Source: Paenibacillus sp. FSL R5-0766 (lineage in GTDB: Bacteria > Bacillota > Bacilli > Paenibacillales > Paenibacillaceae). Taken from it: 64,000 nucleotides of DNA. A program made the translations under genes and the position numbers. The notes under the pieces were generated by a model. It ran no database searches and was not told the DNA's origin. It was given only the letters and a program-made list of their open reading frames with translations. Within the stretch, counting starts at the first letter, position 1; every line of letters begins with the position of its first letter. Shown here one piece after another: positions 8,638-18,067 of this stretch. Location: assembly GCF_037971845.1 (NCBI RefSeq), contig NZ_CP150227.1, positions 3,348,001-3,412,000 of the forward strand, in the 5' to 3' direction.

Positions 8638-10182
8638 ATGTATCCGAATCCGATTATTTGGGCCGATTACCCGGATCTTGACGTTATTCGTGTAGAAGAC
8701 ACATATTATATGGTCAGTACAACCATGCATATGATGCCGGGATGTGTCATCCTGCGTTCATATGACCTGATCCATTGGGAAGTAGCCACATATGTATACG
8801 ACACATTGGACGATACACCTGCCCAACGGCTGGTGGATGGTCATCACGTTTATAGTAAAGGCATGTGGGCTGCATCACTCCGCTATCATCAAGGGATGTT
8901 CTATGTGATCTTTGTTGCGAATGATACCCGTAAGACATACTTGTATACGTCGACCTCCATCTCGGGAGTGTGGAAGAAGCAGATCGTGGAAGGGTTTTAC
9001 CATGATTGCTCCTTATTTTTTGACGATGATGAACGAGCATATCTCGTGTACGGTAATACCGAGATCTATCTGACCGAATTAAGCTCTGATCTGTCCGGAC
9101 CCAAACCTGGTGGAGTGCATCGCTTGATTGTAAAAGACGAGCAGCCTCATCACCTTGGTTATGAAGGAGCACATTTTTACAAGATCAATGGTAAATATAT
9201 TGTCTTCCTGATTCATATCACGAAAGCTTCCGGACGTAGAACACAGGCGTTTTATATGGCAGACTCTCTGGAAGATGTCTTCACTGGTGGAGAAGTATTT
9301 AATGACGATATGGATTATTTCAATTCAGGTGTTGCTCAGGGCGGTATCGTGGATACGCCGGATGGAGACTGGTATGCAATGCTGTTTCAGGATCATGGGG
9401 CTGTTGGCCGGGTTCCTGTTTTGGTTCCGCTATACTTTGATCAAGGTATACCGGTCTTTGCAAGCAAAGCGCCGAAGCAGATTGATATCCCGAGCACGAG
9501 ACCAGAGCACCGTTATAACCCGTTAGTGGGTAGCGACAGTTTCAATTATGAACCCGAGGAAGATGGAAGCATCCGCATCCGTGATTTTTGGCAATGGAAT
9601 CATACACCTAATCATGAACTTTGGTCCGTTACTGAGAAATCGGGGGTGTATCGTGTTCGAACGGGACAGATCAGCCCAAATCTGACGTTTGCGGTCAACA
9701 CACTAACCCAGCGTTCAATGGGGCCCGCTTGCGAAGCAATGGTTACGCTTGACGGCAGTCGTCTGAATGATGGGGATTATGCCGGGTTGTGCTTTCTGAT
9801 CGGTTCGTACGGTATGATCGCTCTCACGAAGCAGGATAGCAAGTTTTACTTGGTCATGCATGCCAGAGATAGTGAGGATTCCACCATATTTGGCAATCTG
9901 ATCGACCAGAAGCCAGCCACTGAACATGAACGTATCCCGGTATCAGATCTAGTAGTTAAACTAAAAGCATTCGGAAATTTTGAGAACAATCTGGATGAGT
10001 GCTCTTTTGCCTATTTCGATGGGGTTGAATGGAGAGATATAGGGATTGTCCACAAAATGATATATAAACTGGATCATTTTATGGGTTGCCGGACGGGGTT
10101 GTTTGTATATTCAACGGAAATAGTTGGAGGAACAGCTGACTTTTCGAATTTCGAATATCGTGTGATTAATCCTGTTGAGTAA
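8638..10182 (+). CDS. GH43 beta-xylosidase/arabinofuranosidase with C-terminal beta-sandwich
   Basis: 514 residues. The N-terminal catalytic propeller starts IIWADYPDLDVIRV with the base Asp, has the second Asp near HDCSLFFDDD (about 122-131) and the acid Glu in GYEGAHFYKI (about 180). After about residue 310 comes the concanavalin-like C-terminal domain common in GH43 exo-enzymes. There is no signal peptide, so it hydrolyses imported xylo- or arabinoxylo-oligomers in the cytoplasm. It is translationally close to the upstream GH43 gene (7 bases) and the unit ends in a strong terminator. This and the upstream enzyme likely divide debranching and chain trimming between them. Confidence 0.93.
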   Translation: MYPNPIIWADYPDLDVIRVEDTYYMVSTTMHMMPGCVILRSYDLIHWEVATYVYDTLDDTPAQRLVDGHHVYSKGMWAASLRYHQGMFYVIFVANDTRKTYLYTSTSISGVWKKQIVEGFYHDCSLFFDDDERAYLVYGNTEIYLTELSSDLSGPKPGGVHRLIVKDEQPHHLGYEGAHFYKINGKYIVFLIHITKASGRRTQAFYMADSLEDVFTGGEVFNDDMDYFNSGVAQGGIVDTPDGDWYAMLFQDHGAVGRVPVLVPLYFDQGIPVFASKAPKQIDIPSTRPEHRYNPLVGSDSFNYEPEEDGSIRIRDFWQWNHTPNHELWSVTEKSGVYRVRTGQISPNLTFAVNTLTQRSMGPACEAMVTLDGSRLNDGDYAGLCFLIGSYGMIALTKQDSKFYLVMHARDSEDSTIFGNLIDQKPATEHERIPVSDLVVKLKAFGNFENNLDECSFAYFDGVEWRDIGIVHKMIYKLDHFMGCRTGLFVYSTEIVGGTADFSNFEYRVINPVE

Positions 10183-10189
10183 CAATAAA

Positions 10190-10225
10190 AATACGAAAAG
10201 CCGCCCAATGGCGGCTTTTCGTATT
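10190..10225 (+). terminator. Terminator after GH43 operon
   Basis: Perfect 16-base-pair stem AATACGAAAAGCCGCC with a four-base loop; the descending arm contains the T-rich segment CTTTTCG. Confidence 0.8.
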
Positions 10226-10231
10226 CAATGA

Positions 10232-10247
10232 GTACAAGTTGTTGTAC
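10232..10247. promoter_or_regulatory. Inverted repeat upstream of solute-binding protein
   Basis: GTACAA-GTTG-TTGTAC, a perfect 6-base inverted repeat 65 bases before the start of the next gene. It could be an operator for the response regulator at 13816; no experimental basis. Confidence 0.35.
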
Positions 10248-10312
10248 AATGATATGGATTAAAGTTGACAGAGAGAAGAGAGTTGTTCAAACCGAACTGG
10301 GGGCATGTCGTC

Positions 10313-12016
10313 ATGTATAAGAGATGTCTGGACATAACAAGATGGACCTTCATTCTGTTCCTTGCTGTATCCATACCAGCAGGTCATACCGAAGGTAATA
10401 GCAAACAACATCATCCGCAGCAAGATGGGCAGCAGATTCAACTTCCCGCTACGTTTGAGAGGTATTCTCCTCCCATCGTGGTCTCTTTTGTCAGGGAAAC
10501 TGGAGATGACCTTGAGCGCATGATTAGTCAGTTATCTGGTGAGACGATACTGGATAATCGCTGGACTCGTTTGTACGAGAAAGAGCTAGGTATTCAAATT
10601 CACTATGACTGGATTGCTAATGGAGATGTATACAATCAGAAGTTGGGTGTATCCCTTGCTGCAGGACGTTTTCCAGATGTGGTGAAAGTTAATCCATATC
10701 AACTTAGACAACTGAGCAACGCTGGAATGATCGAAGATTTAACCCATGTGTACCAAGAGTATGCTTCCCCACTTACAAAGAGTATATTGGAGGCGGAGGG
10801 AAGAGGCGCATTTGATGCGGCAACCATTGATGGCAAACTCATGGCTATTCCCGAATCATCTTCCTCCATTGAGACAGCGCAGTACCTGTGGATTAGAACC
10901 GATTGGTTGGAGCAACTGGGGCTACGGCCGCCTGAAACGATGGAAGAACTTCTCCAGATTTCGAAAGCGTTTACAGAGGAGGACCCCGACGGGAACGGAG
11001 AGCATGATACGTACGGACTTGCGCTAACAAACCATCTATGGGATCCAGTTATGGGAGCTGCAGGGTTGATGTCCGGCTATGGTGCCTACCCTAATATATG
11101 GGTTAAAGATGCAGAAGGAAACCTCACTTATGGAGGTATTCAGCCTGAAGTTCGGGAGGCTCTGAAAGTACTGCAAACGTTGTATCGTGAAGGCCAACTT
11201 GATCCGGATTTCGGTTATAAAAGTGGAAGCAAGGCGTTTCGTCTGGTTCAGGATGGAAAAATAGGAATGCTCTACGGTGAACAGTGGACATCCTTTATGC
11301 TTCAGAGCACCCGTGATACAGATACAGATACAAATACAGATATAGATGTAGATGTAGAATGGCAGGCATATCCCATTGTTGCCAAGTCGGACCGGAGTCT
11401 GTTCGTACCGCTACGTTCCAACACAGGGCAATACTTTGCCGTAAAAAAGGGCTTTTCTAATCCGGAGGTCGTCGTAAAGCTTATGAATCTGCATCTGGAC
11501 ATCAACTGGGGGGATCAGGCACAGTATGAAACATACTACAATGACGACTCCCGAGCTGTGTGGATGCTATCACCGGTGACTCCTTTTCCCGGTAATAAAA
11601 ATATAGATGCATACAAACAAATTCGTGATGCCAGAAGTACAGGAGACTTCTCGGCTCTTCAGAATGAAGCTCTCGCCATTCACAAACGCATTGTGGCCTA
11701 TGAAACGGAACATGTAGAGAGCGGCTGGGGCTGGAAACAAACCTATGGGCCTTCGGGTGCTTTTAGCATTGCAGATTCTTACGAGAAGAACGGCCAACTT
11801 CTCTATGATCAGTTCACTGGCGGCATTACGGACACGATGGTTGATCGACAAATTATTCTTCGAGATCTTCAGCTTGAAGCCTATATGAACATTATTCTAG
11901 GCAGGTCGATAGATGAGTTTGATCGATTTGTAGAGAACTGGCGCAAGCTGGGGGGAGATCAGATCACATCGGAAGTTAACGAGTGGTTTCGCACCAGCAA
12001 GCCAAAGGAGCGCTAA
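10313..12016 (+). CDS. Extracellular solute-binding protein without lipobox
   Basis: 567 residues from the ATG nine bases after GGGGG; a TTG 48 bases upstream keeps the frame open but would spoil the signal peptide. The N-terminus (TRWTFILFLAVSIPAGHTEG) is a signal-like segment with no lipidation Cys after it, unlike the other binding proteins here. The body is a family-1 sugar-binding protein (RTDWLEQLGLRPPETMEELL, DPDGNGEHDTYGL). Residues about 335-349 are an acidic insert DTDTDTNTDIDVDVE encoded by a degenerate six-base tandem repeat. No permease follows; instead a kinase and response regulator do, so the protein may act as a ligand-presenting partner of the sensor rather than an importer. 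That role is inference. Confidence 0.85.
   Translation: MYKRCLDITRWTFILFLAVSIPAGHTEGNSKQHHPQQDGQQIQLPATFERYSPPIVVSFVRETGDDLERMISQLSGETILDNRWTRLYEKELGIQIHYDWIANGDVYNQKLGVSLAAGRFPDVVKVNPYQLRQLSNAGMIEDLTHVYQEYASPLTKSILEAEGRGAFDAATIDGKLMAIPESSSSIETAQYLWIRTDWLEQLGLRPPETMEELLQISKAFTEEDPDGNGEHDTYGLALTNHLWDPVMGAAGLMSGYGAYPNIWVKDAEGNLTYGGIQPEVREALKVLQTLYREGQLDPDFGYKSGSKAFRLVQDGKIGMLYGEQWTSFMLQSTRDTDTDTNTDIDVDVEWQAYPIVAKSDRSLFVPLRSNTGQYFAVKKGFSNPEVVVKLMNLHLDINWGDQAQYETYYNDDSRAVWMLSPVTPFPGNKNIDAYKQIRDARSTGDFSALQNEALAIHKRIVAYETEHVESGWGWKQTYGPSGAFSIADSYEKNGQLLYDQFTGGITDTMVDRQIILRDLQLEAYMNIILGRSIDEFDRFVENWRKLGGDQITSEVNEWFRTSKPKER
11315..11359 (+). repeat. In-frame hexanucleotide repeat (GATACA-type)
   Basis: Seven and a half degenerate copies of GATACA / GATGTA inside the solute-binding gene, encoding alternating Asp and Thr/Ile/Val. 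Copy-number changes would stay in frame. Confidence 0.8.
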
Positions 12017-12073
12017 TGTTCACTTTATTCATACAAGGAACCAACTCAGCCTTTGGCATTGGAGGTGAATGCA

Positions 12074-13831
12074 TTGATCAAAATCCCTGCTAAATCATGG
12101 TTTAACAGTATATTTGCGCGATTAATAATCACCTATCTGGTATTTGTGCTCCCTCTTATACTTCTTGGCGTGTATCTGTATCATTGGAGTTATGACAATG
12201 CAAGCCAGGAAATATCGTTGTCAACGGAGAGACGGTTGAACCAATATGTCGTGGAATTGAACAGAGAGATGGAATGGATGGAATTACAGCAGTTTGATAT
12301 TGTTGAGGATCGAAAACTGAATCGTCTGGCCATTCTCTGGGACATGATGGATCAGGTTGAGCGGCGTGATACATTAAATTACCTGACTGAACGACTCGCT
12401 TCATTTAAGAATAGCACTGCTTATATCAAAAACGTTTATGTACATATCCCTTCTGTCGGCAAGAGTATATCGGCGATCCAAGGCATCGATGATTTCAATA
12501 AAAGTTCATATCAATACTTCAGTTCAGGCATGCAAGGAAAAGGTACACGTTTCACTGTGAAAGAGGACGCCTTGAACTTGAGTGCCGTCAGACTGACAGG
12601 CACGAGAGGAGAACCCCCGCTTTTTGTCATTCAAGTGGAGTTGGATACAGGCCATTTTCAAAATGAACTTACACGGCTTAATTTGTATCCGGAGAGTTCA
12701 ACTTTTCTGATTGAGGACAAAACGGGGCATGCCATCACAGATAACCATCAAGTTAGTGTAATTCTCGCGAATTACCGCGAGCACAGTGTAAAAGGTACAC
12801 TTGATGGCTTTCGGATGAAGGTGGGGGACACCATGTATCATGTTAGTCAATTGCATATGGACTCCCTGGGCTTATCCGTAGCTACATATCTACCCGAGGC
12901 AATTGTTACCAAGCCACTTAGCAAGTTCTATCATTGGGCGTGGCTGTTTGCAATTACATCATTTGTTGCCATCACGGCGTATCTCTATTCAAGTTATAAG
13001 TTGATTCACATCCCGTTACTGTTGTTGGTGAAAAGATTCAAAAAAATGGAGGGAGGCATGCTGGATGTCCCCATCGCGCATAATCGAAAGGATGAATTTG
13101 GCTTCCTATACACCCGTTTCAATCTAATGATTGAAAATCTTCAATCCCTGATCGACCGAGATTTTAAGAAAACACTGATGATGCAGCGGGCCGAGTTGAA
13201 GCAGCTCCAATCCCAGATTAATCCTCATTTTCTGTACAATAGCTTCTTTATTCTGAATTCACTGGCAAGAACCGGGGAAACAGAGCGTATTGAGCAATTC
13301 ACGAACATGCTCGGAGAGTATTTCAGATTCATCACCCGGAATGAAACAGATCATGTGAAGTTGAAATTGGAAGTTGAACATTCACGAATCTATACAGAGA
13401 TTCAACAACTACGATTCTCCAGACGAATCAAAGTTGATTTTGGGTTACTACCAGCTGAGATGGAACATATTCACGTTCCCAGACTCATTATTCAACCCAT
13501 TATTGAGAATGCATATGAACACAGCCTTGAAAAGAATACGGACTCTGGTCTTCTGATTATTGGGTTTACTATGGAAGGTTCATATGCCGAGATCACCGTA
13601 GAGGATAATGGTAATGAGTTGGAAGAGCAACACATTCAAACTCTTCAACAACGCTTGCATAAGGACGGAGGTACAGACGAAATGACCGCATTAATAAATA
13701 TTCATCGACGTCTGGTGCTGACGTATGGAGAAGGAAGTGGGCTTTTTCTATCCAGAAGTGAACTGCAAGGGTTAAAAGTCACAATTCGAATCCAGTGGAA
13801 AGAGGGGGAAAACGAATGTATCGACTTTTGA
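12074..13831 (+). CDS. YesM-type sensor histidine kinase
   Basis: 585 residues from a TTG seven bases after GGAGGTG. Layout: membrane helix about 12-34, extracellular sensor domain about 35-275, second helix about 280-300 (WLFAITSFVAITAYLY), HAMP about 305-360, phospho-acceptor domain with QSQINPHFLYNS (His about 395) and a C-terminal ATPase domain. The N-box is intact (IIENAYEHS), but the G1 motif reads EDNGNEL where DxGxG is expected and the GxGLxN lid is replaced by MTALINIHRR, so ATP binding may be weakened. It lies 57 bases after a solute-binding gene and overlaps the next response-regulator gene by 16 bases. It probably senses a sugar or the neighbouring binding protein. Confidence 0.9.
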   Translation: MIKIPAKSWFNSIFARLIITYLVFVLPLILLGVYLYHWSYDNASQEISLSTERRLNQYVVELNREMEWMELQQFDIVEDRKLNRLAILWDMMDQVERRDTLNYLTERLASFKNSTAYIKNVYVHIPSVGKSISAIQGIDDFNKSSYQYFSSGMQGKGTRFTVKEDALNLSAVRLTGTRGEPPLFVIQVELDTGHFQNELTRLNLYPESSTFLIEDKTGHAITDNHQVSVILANYREHSVKGTLDGFRMKVGDTMYHVSQLHMDSLGLSVATYLPEAIVTKPLSKFYHWAWLFAITSFVAITAYLYSSYKLIHIPLLLLVKRFKKMEGGMLDVPIAHNRKDEFGFLYTRFNLMIENLQSLIDRDFKKTLMMQRAELKQLQSQINPHFLYNSFFILNSLARTGETERIEQFTNMLGEYFRFITRNETDHVKLKLEVEHSRIYTEIQQLRFSRRIKVDFGLLPAEMEHIHVPRLIIQPIIENAYEHSLEKNTDSGLLIIGFTMEGSYAEITVEDNGNELEEQHIQTLQQRLHKDGGTDEMTALINIHRRLVLTYGEGSGLFLSRSELQGLKVTIRIQWKEGENECIDF

Positions 13832-15441
13832 TTGTAGATGACGAGGAGATTATTACGGATAGTCTCTATGAAACGTTCGCCAGACATATACCCGAACAGC
13901 TTGATGTATGTAAAGCCTACTCTGCAACAGAAGCATTGTCGTGGATGCAGCGTTCGAGAATTGACATTGTTCTAACGGACATCCGCATGCCGGGCATGAG
14001 TGGCTTGGAACTGACAGAGCGGATTCAAGCCAGTTGGCCGAATTGTCGCGTCATTTTTCTGACAGGACATAGCGATTTTGATTATGCATATCAAGCTTTT
14101 CAGATGGCTAATGTGCGTTACTTGCTCAAAACGGAAGGTTATGACAAGGTGATGTCTGTTGTAGAAGATGTGATGGAAGAGATCCGGCAAAGTCACAGCA
14201 TGGTTGAGTTGTTGGAACATTCTCATAAAGTTAATTCGCAGCTTGCACTGATTCAGCAAAAAGAGTATTTGCGGAAGCTACTTCAAGACTGTACAGCGGT
14301 TATAGAATCTACTGTGGATATGCAGGACGAATTATCCAAACGAGATATAAGATTACAGATCAACTTGCCAGTTTATCTCATACTGGGTCGGTTCAATAAT
14401 CTGCCAGAAAAAGGTTCGGACCTCACACAAATTCAAGAATCTGTTCGCATTATCGGCTCTTCTCTAATGAATGAGCGTACAGTGTGCGCAAGTGTAACGG
14501 ACCATTATGGGGATACGATCTGGCTGCTTCAGCCGAAGCAGGAGGAAGAGATGACTAATGATAAACTTGTGCGATTTCTAGAAGGTACCCTGGAACTGGT
14601 ACAGGAAGCATGTATGGTATCACTCGGCGTATCCATTGCTTTTTCATTAAGCAGTCGAAGCTGCAATTGGTCCGAGTTAACCAAACAATATGAACGTCTG
14701 CGATTACTCCAGTGGATGAAAATTGGGGATGGTGTATCCATGGTACTGACGGATCATCGCAATGATCTCTCATCTGATGTACCCAAAGAATCCATGCGAA
14801 TCTCAAACCGGATCGAGATTATGTCAGGATATTTGGAAACGGGACGAATTCAGCCATTTTACGATATATTTGAGGAGCTTGCAGGAGAACTGCTGCAACA
14901 GGATATTACGATGGAACGTGCCATGGAGACATACTACAATCTGGCCTTATTATTACATTCAACGATCAATCGTTGGGGGCTTCAACAGAAGATCCCGGAT
15001 CAACGAAGCTTGCTGCACTTAGGGGAGTATACATGCATGAAGGATGCAGTACAATTTCTATATCGTGCTGCCGATGAATTGGTCCGCTACAAAAGATCAA
15101 ATGAACAGGAACGCGCTAACGTTGTCATTCATTCCTTATGCAGTTATGTTAAGGAGAATCTGGAGAAAGACCTTTCTCTGGTGAGATTGGCAGAACTTCA
15201 TCATTTTAATCCATCCTATCTGTCGCGATTCTTTAAGCAGGAAATGGGAATAAACGTGTCAGAGTTCATTGACGACTGCCGAATACGGAAAGCCAAAGAA
15301 TTGCTTCAGAACACAAATCTTATGGTACGTGAGGTCGCACTTCAAGTGGGGTACGAAGCTGCCCATTCGTTTACCCGACTTTTTAAGAAAATAACGGGAA
15401 TGACTCCCCAAGAATACCGGGAATCCCTTTTGGTACGTTAA
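13816..15441 (+). CDS. YesN-type response regulator with AraC output
   Basis: 541 residues from the ATG seven bases after AGAGGGGG. The receiver domain has IVDDEE (about 5-10), the phospho-acceptor Asp in VLTDIRMPGMSG (about 55) and the Lys in YLLKTEG (about 105). A long middle section of unknown fold follows, then an AraC-type DNA-binding pair (LVRLAELHHFNPSYLSRFF, VREVALQVGYEAAHSFTRLF) ending MTPQEYRE. Its gene overlaps the kinase gene, so the two are translationally coupled. The likely target is this operon's own solute-binding gene and perhaps other polysaccharide genes. Confidence 0.93.
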   Translation: MYRLLIVDDEEIITDSLYETFARHIPEQLDVCKAYSATEALSWMQRSRIDIVLTDIRMPGMSGLELTERIQASWPNCRVIFLTGHSDFDYAYQAFQMANVRYLLKTEGYDKVMSVVEDVMEEIRQSHSMVELLEHSHKVNSQLALIQQKEYLRKLLQDCTAVIESTVDMQDELSKRDIRLQINLPVYLILGRFNNLPEKGSDLTQIQESVRIIGSSLMNERTVCASVTDHYGDTIWLLQPKQEEEMTNDKLVRFLEGTLELVQEACMVSLGVSIAFSLSSRSCNWSELTKQYERLRLLQWMKIGDGVSMVLTDHRNDLSSDVPKESMRISNRIEIMSGYLETGRIQPFYDIFEELAGELLQQDITMERAMETYYNLALLLHSTINRWGLQQKIPDQRSLLHLGEYTCMKDAVQFLYRAADELVRYKRSNEQERANVVIHSLCSYVKENLEKDLSLVRLAELHHFNPSYLSRFFKQEMGINVSEFIDDCRIRKAKELLQNTNLMVREVALQVGYEAAHSFTRLFKKITGMTPQEYRESLLVR

Positions 15442-15471
15442 TGGTGAATCCTCTGGAATTGACCAAACCCA

Positions 15472-15527
15472 AATAACCACAAAAAAACGCAGGAAGTAGA
15501 ATACATCCTGCGTTTTTTGTGGTTATT
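15472..15527. terminator. Long terminator after the kinase/regulator operon
   Basis: Stem of about 22 base pairs (AATAACCAC, A-run, CGCAGGA and complements) with T-run in the descending arm on both strands, so it can stop both this operon and the convergent gene ending at 15565. Confidence 0.85.
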
Positions 15528-15564
15528 ATCTAATTGATAAACAAACCGATTGGGCAATCCACCT

Positions 15565-16332
15565 TTAGGCCGTGTGGATTTTTTGTCTTCTATAAGCATT
15601 GGGACTCGATCCGGCATACGCTTTGAACTTTTTATAGAACCAATCTATATCCTTATAACCTACCTCAATAGCAATCTCATATATGCGCAGATTCGTGGAA
15701 GACAACAACTGCTGGGCCTTTTCCATACGTTGCTGGAGCATATAATCATTGAAAGACATCTTCTCTTCCAGCTTGAACTTTTGCCCAAGGTACGCACAGT
15801 TAAAATGAAGCATGTCAGAGATCTTCTTCAGCGTGATTTCATCACTCAGATGATCCCGTACATAGGCCTTAACGATACGAATGACATGACTGGAGTGCAT
15901 GGGCTTACCGTTCATTTGAACGGGTGTTTTGAAGAACGACGACGTTTTGTGTGCCGGGTCGGTTTCAAGGTGGGATCTAAGTCCATGCAGACTGTTAAGT
16001 AAAGAAGAAGGACTAACAGGATACGGGAGGTAATCATTTACCTGATACGTCAAGGCTTTGCGTACAAACCTGAAGTGATCTCTTCCACCCATCAGGAGGA
16101 TAGGTATCTGACTTTTTTTTCGAATGTCATTGCATAACCAGAGCCCCGCGGTATCAAACCTCTCTGTATGTACCATAACAAGGGAAAAGTCTCGTTCTGA
16201 CAATGCGGTCAAAGCCTCGGCCGATGAGAACACACAATTTGCGATAGTATATTGAGCTTTGCTCCGTAGCAACATCTGTTGCAACTCCCCGCACAAACGA
16301 CGGCTGAAATCCACAAGTAAAATATCATACAT
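15565..16332 (-). CDS. AraC-type regulator with degenerate (pseudo-)receiver
   Basis: 255 residues; the ATG is nine bases after AAGGTGAGG, preferred over a GTG five codons upstream. The N-terminal 115 residues have the length and strand pattern of a response-regulator receiver, but its chemistry is gone: LLVDFSR in place of VDDE, LVMVHTERFDTAG with His where the phospho-Asp should be, and DYLPYPV with Tyr for the conserved Lys. The C-terminal AraC domain is intact (LKKISDMLHFNCAYLGQKF, IYEIAIEVGYKDIDWFYKKF, ending SSPNAYRR). It is divergent from the large saccharide operon starting at 16607 and is probably its regulator, working without phosphorylation, possibly through ligand or protein contact. 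No kinase gene is adjacent. Confidence 0.88.
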   Translation of the reverse strand: MYDILLVDFSRRLCGELQQMLLRSKAQYTIANCVFSSAEALTALSERDFSLVMVHTERFDTAGLWLCNDIRKKSQIPILLMGGRDHFRFVRKALTYQVNDYLPYPVSPSSLLNSLHGLRSHLETDPAHKTSSFFKTPVQMNGKPMHSSHVIRIVKAYVRDHLSDEITLKKISDMLHFNCAYLGQKFKLEEKMSFNDYMLQQRMEKAQQLLSSTNLRIYEIAIEVGYKDIDWFYKKFKAYAGSSPNAYRRQKIHTA

Positions 16333-16545
16333 GAAGCAATACCTCACCTTCTGCTGAATTGTAATGCGCTAGATTAACTGAAATTTGACTTAATTTCATT
16401 ATGGTAATAAAAGAAAGCGCATACAATGTGCATATTTTTGTAGACAGTGCATTTCTTTACCAATTAAAACCTATAATGCACTTTGCTCGTGCAAAATTAC
16501 GCAAATCTATATTCAGCCCGGGTAAACATCAATATTTCGGCAGGT

Positions 16546-16560
16546 TGTTTGCGCTTTCAT
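16546..16560 (-). promoter_or_regulatory. cre site (perfect consensus) before the large saccharide operon
   Basis: On the minus strand ATGAAAGCGCAAACA matches WTGNAANCGNWWNCA at all 15 positions. It lies 47 bases before the solute-binding start codon, as expected for a CcpA roadblock. Confidence 0.6.
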
Positions 16561-16606
16561 TTGGACGATACACTGTGATAGCAAACGACAATCAGGGGGG
16601 AAGACG

Positions 16607-17962
16607 ATGAGAAAAAACAAGTTCATGCTACTGAGCCTGGTATTTGCGGTCTTGTTGGTGATTGCTGCATGCAGTTCTGCACCTACCGCTCAACCCGAGC
16701 CGGAAAAGACAACACCACAGGAGGAACAAAAACCCGCGGAAACCGAACCCAAGAATGAAAACTCCACGCCAGAAATGGATTTTGACATGGGCGGCAGAAC
16801 CATCAAGGTTGTTGCTTGGTGGGACATGGAAATACAGGGGAACAACCCGGACAACATTCAACGCCTTGAGAATCTCGAAGCGCTGAAGAAAAAACACAAC
16901 TTTAATATTGAATATGTTTCCATCGATTTTGGTGAATATCAGGAAAAAGTAGTTGCTTCCCTGATGGCCGGTGAACCGCTTGGCGATCTGGTGAGACTGG
17001 GCAAAAACTATGCCATCCCGGCATTGACCAAACAGGATCTGTTATGGCCGGTGGATGATTATATTAAAAACGACAAGGTATTTAATCAGAAAACAACCAA
17101 AGAATACATGCAGTATGAAGGCAAAGGTTACGGCTTTACCGAGGACCAGTCCTCGTTTATCAACGGAATTTTCTATAATCGCACACTCATGCAAGAGCTC
17201 GGCTTGAAGCCACTTCAAGAGTATGTGGATGCCGATGAGTGGAACTGGGATACCTTCATCAGTGTTGCTAAGCAAGCGAACAAGGATAGAAACAATGATG
17301 GCAAGCTAGATACTTGGGGACTCGCTCAAACGGGCTTGCTGGAACCGATTCTGTATTCCAACGAGGCTTCTCTGACCAAAGAGGATAAGCAGAACCTGGA
17401 AGATCCAAAAACAAAAGAAGCGTTGAACTTCCTGTCCAAACTGGCTACCGAGAAGGTCGGCAGAGCTTCTGAGGGCGGCGATTGGACAGAGCCATCCACA
17501 TTCTTCCGTCAAGGTAACACCTTGATGTATTCAGGTGCCATGTACGAAGTCGAAGGCATTATGACGGATATGCAGGACTACGATATTGGTTTTGTACCGT
17601 TTCCAAAAGGTCCAAGTGCATCAGCGTATCACTCCGGTGAGTCACGTTACCAAGCGATAACAATTCCAAAAGCGGTAGAGAATCCGGAACAACTGATGTA
17701 CATCTGGGAGAAAATTAACGAGATCGAGTCGATCTATGAGTACCCGGGACAATCCACACTGGAGACACATCTGACTGATGAAGCAGATATCAACAACGCC
17801 AGAGAGGTTGCGGAAGGTATGTTGGTTCTCGACCATAACACATTCCCATCCTTGCCGTTCTGGGATTTTGATGGGGAACTCAAAGAAGGGGTATCCGTAT
17901 CTACGCTGATCGAGAAATACAAGGCTCCTTTCCAGGCTGCGATTGATGAGGTTTACAAATAA
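16607..17962 (+). CDS. ABC sugar-binding lipoprotein
   Basis: 451 residues. The signal peptide (LLSLVFAVLLVIAAC) ends in the lipobox VIAAC, followed by a Pro/Glu-rich tether (about 24-55) and a family-1 solute-binding domain (GGRTIKVVAWWDMEIQ onward, DRNNDGKLDTWGL at mid-length). GGGGGGA precedes the ATG. It heads the 15-kb operon and is separated from the next gene by a GC-rich hairpin at 17976-18011, which could boost its own mRNA level. Which of the two downstream permease pairs it serves is unknown. The role is capture of oligosaccharides, possibly products of the GH5 enzyme at the operon's end. Confidence 0.92.
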   Translation: MRKNKFMLLSLVFAVLLVIAACSSAPTAQPEPEKTTPQEEQKPAETEPKNENSTPEMDFDMGGRTIKVVAWWDMEIQGNNPDNIQRLENLEALKKKHNFNIEYVSIDFGEYQEKVVASLMAGEPLGDLVRLGKNYAIPALTKQDLLWPVDDYIKNDKVFNQKTTKEYMQYEGKGYGFTEDQSSFINGIFYNRTLMQELGLKPLQEYVDADEWNWDTFISVAKQANKDRNNDGKLDTWGLAQTGLLEPILYSNEASLTKEDKQNLEDPKTKEALNFLSKLATEKVGRASEGGDWTEPSTFFRQGNTLMYSGAMYEVEGIMTDMQDYDIGFVPFPKGPSASAYHSGESRYQAITIPKAVENPEQLMYIWEKINEIESIYEYPGQSTLETHLTDEADINNAREVAEGMLVLDHNTFPSLPFWDFDGELKEGVSVSTLIEKYKAPFQAAIDEVYK

Positions 17963-17975
17963 GTATTACGTTACA

Positions 17976-18011
17976 CGGGCAGAACGCACCAGTGAAGGTG
18001 CGGTCTGTCCG
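17976..18011 (+). promoter_or_regulatory. Intra-operon hairpin after the solute-binding gene
   Basis: Fifteen-base arms CGGGCAGAACGCACC / GGTGCGGTCTGTCCG with a six-base loop and no T-run. Position and lack of T suggest an mRNA-stabilising or partial-stop element giving more binding protein than permease. Confidence 0.6.
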
Positions 18012-18067
18012 GGTTAGTCAATCGTTCAGTTCTCTCAACGCTTACAGGAAAGGGGATACATTCAAAC

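Noticed and set aside
10265..10312. TTG start for the solute-binding protein
   Set aside because: Would place 16 polar residues before the signal-like segment; the later ATG has GGGGG at the right distance. TTGACA here was also considered as a -35 box but no -10 follows.
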